A stretch of 64,000 nt of DNA, taken from contig NZ_JAUYAF010000086.1 of the NCBI RefSeq assembly GCF_030693625.1, positions 1 through 64,000 on the forward strand, given 5' to 3'. Numbering within the stretch: position 1 is the stretch's first letter; every line of letters begins with the position of its first letter. The notes under the pieces are model-generated. The model was not told the DNA's origin, ran no database searches, and was given only the letters and a program-made list of their open reading frames with translations. Below, in pieces: positions 59,734-64,000 of this stretch. Position numbers and translations under genes: made by a program. This stretch comes from Phenylobacterium sp. Its GTDB lineage: Bacteria; Pseudomonadota; Alphaproteobacteria; Caulobacterales; Caulobacteraceae.

Positions 59734-60662
59734 CCCGTGCAGGTTTTGTCGCCGTGATCGGCGCGCCCAACGCCGGCAAGTCCACCCTGACCAACCGCAT
59801 GGTGGGCGCCAAGGTCTCGATCGTGACCCAGAAGGTGCAGACCACGCGCTTCCCGGTGCGCGGCGTGGCCATCGAGGGCGAGACCCAGCTCGTGCTCGTC
59901 GACACGCCCGGCATCTTCACCCCGCGCCGCCGACTGGACCGCGCCATGGTGCGGTCGGCCTGGGGCGGAACCGAGGACGCCGACGCCGTAGTGCACCTGG
60001 TGGACGCCGCCGCCGAGATCGCCGTCAACGAAGGCAAGGGCAAGGCCGCCGACCGCCGCGGCATGGCCGATGTCGACACCATCGTCGAGGGCCTGAAGGC
60101 CGCCGGCAAGCAGGTGATCCTGGCGCTGAACAAGATCGACGGCGTCAAGCGCGAGAACCTGCTGGCCATCTCCCAAAGGCTCTTCGAAACAGGTGTCTAT
60201 ACCGAGGTCTTCATGATCTCGGCCGCCACCGGAGCCGGCGTCGAGGACCTCACTAAGCGTCTGGTTGAACTAATGCCCGAGGGGCCCTGGCTCTATCCCG
60301 CCGATCAGACCGCCGACCTGCCGGTTCGCCTGCTGGCCGCCGAGATCACGCGCGAGAAGATCTATCTGCGGGTTCACGAGGAGCTGCCCTATGCGGCGGC
60401 CGTGGAGACCACCTCGTTCGAGGAGCGCAAGGACGGCTCCCTGCGCATCGAACAGACCATCTATGTCGAGCGCGAGAGCCAGCGTCCCATCGTGCTGGGC
60501 GCCAATGGCCAGACCCTGAAGTGGATCGGCCAGAAGTCCCGCGAGGAACTCACCACCCTGCTGGACAAGACCGTTCACCTGTTCCTGACGGTGAAGGTCG
60601 ACGAACGCTGGGCCGACAAGCGCGAGTTCTACGGCGACGTGGGCCTCGACTTCGATGTCTAA
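59730..60662 (+). CDS. era: GTPase Era
   Basis: Era helps mature the 30S subunit by binding the 3' end of 16S rRNA. The 310-residue product has G1 GAPNAGKST (11-19), G3 DTPGIF, G4 NKID and G5 ISAATG, followed by a KH domain in the last third (GANGQTLKWIGQKSREELTT is its core). Start overlaps the rnc stop. A large inverted repeat lies right after its stop, so recO may be separately expressed. Confidence 0.97.
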   Translation: MTRAGFVAVIGAPNAGKSTLTNRMVGAKVSIVTQKVQTTRFPVRGVAIEGETQLVLVDTPGIFTPRRRLDRAMVRSAWGGTEDADAVVHLVDAAAEIAVNEGKGKAADRRGMADVDTIVEGLKAAGKQVILALNKIDGVKRENLLAISQRLFETGVYTEVFMISAATGAGVEDLTKRLVELMPEGPWLYPADQTADLPVRLLAAEITREKIYLRVHEELPYAAAVETTSFEERKDGSLRIEQTIYVERESQRPIVLGANGQTLKWIGQKSREELTTLLDKTVHLFLTVKVDERWADKREFYGDVGLDFDV

Positions 60663-60679
60663 GGCCGCCCCCCCGCGGT

Positions 60680-60869
60680 CCTTCTCCCCTTGCGGGAGAA
60701 GGTGGCCCTGCGGAGCAGGGTCGGATGAGGGGTCGATAGTCCTATCCGGCAAACCCACTTCCAGCGATCTGCGGTCGCCGGGATGACAGCTGTCTTGTTC
60801 CGCGAACGGAGCGCGACCCCTCATCCGTCGGGCCTTCGCCCGACACCTTCTCCCGCAAGGGGAGAAGGA
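60680..60869. repeat. Large inverted repeat made from two copies of a REP-like element
   Basis: A 26-base arm at 60680-60705 is perfectly complementary to 60844-60869. Nested inside, 60722-60735 pairs with 60814-60827. Each arm itself contains a small hairpin (TCTCCC-GGGAGA), and the sides carry CCCTGC-GCAGGG and TCGGGC-GCCCGA hairpins. This looks like a palindromic repeat family seen in Caulobacterales, present as two inverted copies around a 78-base middle. It separates era from recO. Confidence 0.8.
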
Positions 60870-60891
60870 GCCTTGGCGCTCGCCTGACTCC

Positions 60892-61623
60892 ATGGAATTC
60901 GAAGACGACGCCTTCGTGCTCTCGGCCCGGCCTCACGGAGAGGCCGGGGCCATCGTCGAGTTCCTGACCGCCACCCACGGCCGCTACGCCGCCCACGTGG
61001 CGGGGGGGACGTCGCGGCGGATCAAGCCCTTCCTGCAGCCCGGCGCGCGCGCCGTCATCGCCTATCGCGCCCGGGTGTCCGACCAGCTGGGCTCGGCCTC
61101 CCTGGAGCCCGTGGGGGAGGGGCCGTCGGCCCTGTTCGACGACGCGCTGGCCCTGGCCGGCCTGTCGGCCGCCGCCGCCGTGGCCGCCGCCGCCCTGCCG
61201 GAACGCGAGCCGCATCCCGGCGCCTTCTACGCCTTCGAGGCCCTGACCGATTCCCTCATCCATCCCGATATCTGGCCGGCCATCTTTGTGCGCTTCGAGG
61301 CGGGGCTGCTGCAGGACCTGGGTTTCGGCCTGGACCTCTCCAAGTGCGCCGCCACCGGGGTGCTGGACAACCTGATCTATGTCAGCCCCCGCACCGGCCG
61401 GGCGGTCAGCGCAGAGGCGGGCGAGCCCTACAAGGACAAGCTCCTGCACCTGCCGCCCTTCCTGCTTTCGGCCCAGGGCGGCATCGCGCCGGGCGACATC
61501 CGCGCCGGCCTCGACCTCACCGCCCACTTCCTGCAGGCCTTCGTCTTCAACCCCCTGAACCGGCCGCTGCCCCAGGCCAGGCTCTGGCTTGTGGACCGTC
61601 TATCTGACGCAGACCGGCTCTAG
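60892..61623 (+). CDS. recO: DNA repair protein RecO
   Basis: RecO loads RecA with RecF/RecR and anneals single strands. The 243-residue product has an N-terminal OB-fold (DAFVLSARPHGEAGAIVEFL, then RRIKPFLQPGARAVIAYRAR) and the C-terminal helical domain with FVRFEAGLLQDLGFGLDLS and the segment KCAATGVLDNLIYVSP. The usual zinc-binding cysteine cluster seems reduced to one Cys (in SKCAATG), as in other alphaproteobacterial RecO. Placed after era as in many proteobacteria, but separated by the inverted repeat. Confidence 0.92.
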   Translation: MEFEDDAFVLSARPHGEAGAIVEFLTATHGRYAAHVAGGTSRRIKPFLQPGARAVIAYRARVSDQLGSASLEPVGEGPSALFDDALALAGLSAAAAVAAAALPEREPHPGAFYAFEALTDSLIHPDIWPAIFVRFEAGLLQDLGFGLDLSKCAATGVLDNLIYVSPRTGRAVSAEAGEPYKDKLLHLPPFLLSAQGGIAPGDIRAGLDLTAHFLQAFVFNPLNRPLPQARLWLVDRLSDADRL

Positions 61624-61647
61624 AGACGCGGGCGCCCCGGCCCGCTA

Positions 61648-61676
61648 GAATCACCGCGCAACCGAGTTCGCGATTC
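61648..61676. promoter_or_regulatory. Two GANTC methylation sites before parC
   Basis: GAATC at 61648-61652 and GATTC at 61672-61676 lie just before the parC start, the second five bases from the ATG. GANTC is the target of the cell-cycle methyltransferase CcrM in Caulobacterales, so parC expression may respond to methylation state. Functional use is not shown. Confidence 0.35.
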
Positions 61677-61680
61677 TCCC

Positions 61681-63930
61681 ATGTCCAAACACACCCCACC
61701 GCCCTTCGAGGGCGACGGCGACCGCATCATTGACGAGCCGCTGTCCGAGGCCCTGTCCCGGCGGTATCTCGCCTATGCGCTTTCCACCATCACCGGTCGG
61801 GCCCTGCCCGATGTGCGCGATGGCCTGAAGCCCGTGCACCGGCGGCTGATGTACGCCATGCGCATGCTGCGGCTGGACCCCACCACCACCGCCAAGAAGT
61901 GCGCCCGGGTCGTCGGCGACGTCATCGGTAAGTACCACCCGCACGGCGACGTGGCGGTCTATGAGGCCCTGGTGCGCCTGGCCCAGGACTTCGCCCAGCG
62001 CTATCCGCTGGTCGACGGCCAGGGGAACTTCGGCAACATCGACGGCGATAACGCCGCGGCCATGCGCTACACCGAGTGCAAGCTCACCGTCGCCGCCCAG
62101 CTGCTGCTGGACGGGATCGACGAGGACGCGGTGGACTTCCGCTCCACCTATGACGGCGAGGACGAGGAGCCTGTCGTCCTGCCGGCCGGCTTCCCCAACC
62201 TGCTGGCCAATGGCTCGTCGGGCATCGCCGTGGGCATGGCCACCTCCATCCCGCCGCACAACGCCGCCGAGCTGATCGACGCCTGCCTGGTGCTGCTCAG
62301 CAACCGCGAAGCCACCACGATGGACCTGCTGGAGCACGTCCAGGGCCCCGACTTCCCCACCGGCGGCGTCATCGTCGAGCCCAAGGCCTCCATGGCCGAG
62401 ACCTACGAGACCGGCCGGGGCGGCGTCCGCGTTCGCGCCCGCTGGTCCAAGGAGGACAACGGCCGCGGGACCTACCAGATCGTCATCACCGAGATTCCGT
62501 ATCAGGTGAAGAAGGCCGACCTGGTGGAGCAGCTCGCCGGCCTGATCGAGACCAAGAAGGCCCCGCTGCTGGGCGACGTGCGCGACGAGAGCGCCGAGGA
62601 CGTGCGCCTGATCCTCGAGCCCAAGAGCCGCAACGTCGAACCCGAGGTGCTGATGGAGAGCCTGTTCAAGCTCTCCGACCTGGAGACCCGCTTCCCGGTC
62701 AACATGAACGTCCTGGATGCGCGCGGCACGCCCGGCGTCATGAGCCTGAAGCGCTGCCTGCAGTCCTTCCTCGATCACCGCCGCGAGGTGCTGGTCCGCC
62801 GCGCCCGCTTCCGGTTGGCGAAGATCGAGGCGCGCCTGCACATCCTCGACGGGATGGTCATCGCCTTCCTCAATCTGGACGAGGTGATCCGCATCGTCCG
62901 TTACGAGGACGAGCCCAAGACCAAGCTGATTGACGCCTTCGATCTCTCCGACATCCAGGCCGACGCCATCCTCAACACCCGCCTGCGCCAGTTGGCCCGG
63001 CTGGAGGAAATGGAGCTGCGCCGCGAGCATGCGGAGCTCGCCGAGGAACGCGACGGTCTGGTCAAGATGCTGGGCGACGACAAGCAGCAATGGAAGCTGG
63101 TGGGCGTGGGCCTCAAGGATGTGCGCGCGATCCTCGGCCCCGACACCACGCTGGGCCGCCGCCGCTCGACCTTCGACACCGCCCCCGTGGTGGACGCCGA
63201 CGCCGCCATCGAGGCGATGATCGTGCGCGAGCCGATCACCGTCATCCTCTCCGAACGCGGCTGGATCCGCGCCGCCAAGGGCCGGGTGGAGGACCCCTCG
63301 GAACTGAAGTTCAAGGAGGGCGACAAGCTCGGCTTCCTGGTCCCGGCCGAGACCACCGACAAGCTGCTGATCTTCGCCTCCGACGGCCGCTTCTTCACCG
63401 TCGGCTGCGACAAGCTCCCCTCGGCCCGCGGCCACGGCGAGCCCCTGCGGCTGATGCTCGACCTCGACGACAAGACCGACATCATCGACATCTTCCCCTT
63501 CAAGGCGGGCTCCAGGCGGGTGATCGCCTCGAAGGAGGGCTACGGCTTCGTGATGCCGGAGGAGGAGGCCATCTCCGCCCGCCGCGCCGGCAAGCAGGTG
63601 CTCAACGTCGGCGCCAAGGGCGCGGCCTTCGCCATGCCGGCCACCGGCGACCACCTGGGCGTCATCGGCGACAACGGCAAGATCCTGATCTTCCCGCTCG
63701 CCGAGCTGCCGGAAATGCCGCGCGGCAAGGGCGTCAAGCTGCAGACCTACCGCGAAGGCGGCCTGCGCGACGCCATCGTCTTCAACCAGACCGACGGCGC
63801 AACCTGGATCGACCCCGCCGGCCGCACCCGCGTCTGGGCCGAGTGGAAGGACTGGCTCGCGCGGCGCGCCGCCGCCGGCAAGCTGGCCCCCAAGGGCTTC
63901 CCCACCAGCAAGCGGTTCAAGCCGAAGTAG
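61681..63930 (+). CDS. parC: DNA topoisomerase IV subunit A
   Basis: ParC is the DNA-cleaving subunit of topoisomerase IV, which separates linked daughter chromosomes. The 749-residue product has the breakage-reunion domain with [20 protein letters not shown] (residues 85-104), the catalytic Tyr130 in [10 protein letters not shown], and a C-terminal beta-pinwheel ([20 protein letters not shown] and related blades). It is shorter than GyrA and lacks the GyrA box, so ParC is the right call. The position that is Ser80 in E. coli ParC is Val91 here; the Glu84 equivalent is kept (Glu95). parE is not in the window. The last 70 bases of the window hold no gene. Confidence 0.95.
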   Translation: MSKHTPPPFEGDGDRIIDEPLSEALSRRYLAYALSTITGRALPDVRDGLKPVHRRLMYAMRMLRLDPTTTAKKCARVVGDVIGKYHPHGDVAVYEALVRLAQDFAQRYPLVDGQGNFGNIDGDNAAAMRYTECKLTVAAQLLLDGIDEDAVDFRSTYDGEDEEPVVLPAGFPNLLANGSSGIAVGMATSIPPHNAAELIDACLVLLSNREATTMDLLEHVQGPDFPTGGVIVEPKASMAETYETGRGGVRVRARWSKEDNGRGTYQIVITEIPYQVKKADLVEQLAGLIETKKAPLLGDVRDESAEDVRLILEPKSRNVEPEVLMESLFKLSDLETRFPVNMNVLDARGTPGVMSLKRCLQSFLDHRREVLVRRARFRLAKIEARLHILDGMVIAFLNLDEVIRIVRYEDEPKTKLIDAFDLSDIQADAILNTRLRQLARLEEMELRREHAELAEERDGLVKMLGDDKQQWKLVGVGLKDVRAILGPDTTLGRRRSTFDTAPVVDADAAIEAMIVREPITVILSERGWIRAAKGRVEDPSELKFKEGDKLGFLVPAETTDKLLIFASDGRFFTVGCDKLPSARGHGEPLRLMLDLDDKTDIIDIFPFKAGSRRVIASKEGYGFVMPEEEAISARRAGKQVLNVGAKGAAFAMPATGDHLGVIGDNGKILIFPLAELPEMPRGKGVKLQTYREGGLRDAIVFNQTDGATWIDPAGRTRVWAEWKDWLARRAAAGKLAPKGFPTSKRFKPK

Positions 63931-64000
63931 GCGGGGCTGAAACTTGACTTTCGACCCCCCTCATGCGCCCTTCCGCGCCTTGATTTTCTAGAGCTTTGGC

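Noticed and set aside
63989..64000. CTAGAGC at the right edge as another copy of the palindromic element at 51016
   Set aside because: Only seven bases match before the window ends; cannot be assessed.
1..64000. CRISPR arrays, phage genes, rRNA operons or a defence island
   Set aside because: No regularly spaced repeats, phage structural genes, rRNA sequence or recognisable defence genes were seen; only the partial IS at the left edge is mobile.

Overview
The window is a GC-rich alphaproteobacterial chromosome segment. It most likely comes from the Caulobacterales, in the Caulobacter/Phenylobacterium range. The main reasons are a complete holdfast polysaccharide cluster (hfsD, hfsA-B-C, hfsH-G-F-E), CtrA-like and GANTC (CcrM-type) sites near gene starts, an EcfG-type general stress sigma factor, and a housekeeping block rpoZ-spoT ... 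pyrE-pdxJ-acpS ... lepB-rnc-era-recO-parC. These assignments come from reading translated sequence and motifs. No database search was run.

Left edge (1-6192): a decaying accessory module. The 5' end of an IS630-type transposase abuts a carboxylesterase gene that keeps only its N-terminal part. Next come a large STN-containing TonB-dependent receptor, a FecR-like anti-sigma factor and a FecI-like sigma factor carrying one in-frame TAA in place of a probable Tyr codon. A further coding relic lies upstream of the sigma gene. Codon choice here is visibly less GC3-biased than in the rest of the window.

6193-14031: a hybrid histidine kinase, the gatC-gatA and gatB genes of the tRNA amidotransferase, a small exported protein, two tandem RcnB-like exported proteins, and a one-repeat Sel1-like protein with a CtrA-like box upstream.

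14042-23212: the holdfast (hfs) locus. hfsD is divergent from hfsA-hfsB-hfsC. hfsE-hfsF-hfsG-hfsH is convergent on hfsC and meets it stop codon to stop codon inside a CTAG tetramer. tRNA-Ser(GCT) follows.

23490-38253: an oligopeptide-binding lipoprotein, a monoacylglycerol-lipase-like hydrolase and an EcfG-type sigma factor. Divergent from the sigma gene is a single-ORF EgtB-EgtD fusion for ergothioneine synthesis. The intergenic region between them holds two divergent, exact GGAAC-N16-CGTT promoters, so ergothioneine synthesis is probably part of the general stress response. After these come a KGG stress protein, an OmpR/EnvZ-type two-component pair, a metallo-beta-lactamase-fold hydrolase, an amino-acid permease, the helicase HrpB and two methyltransferases.

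38435-48691: a TetR regulator translationally chained to a metal-chelate/cobalamin-type ABC importer and a small alpha/beta-hydrolase-like protein. It is followed by a lytic transglycosylase, dapA-smpB-GNAT, a family 5 uracil-DNA glycosylase coupled to a NYN-domain nuclease, folK and rpoZ.

48787-64000: spoT, a dispersed palindromic element, GST and TauD-like genes, an EamA transporter, a GNAT, pyrE-pdxJ-acpS, a class A beta-lactamase-like protein, a frameshifted lipoprotein, lepB-rnc-era, a large inverted repeat built from a REP-like sequence, recO and parC. Translational coupling through 1-4 nt overlaps is pervasive. Two genes (spoT and the ABC substrate-binding protein) appear to lack a good conventional start and may begin at CTG codons that overlap the previous stop.
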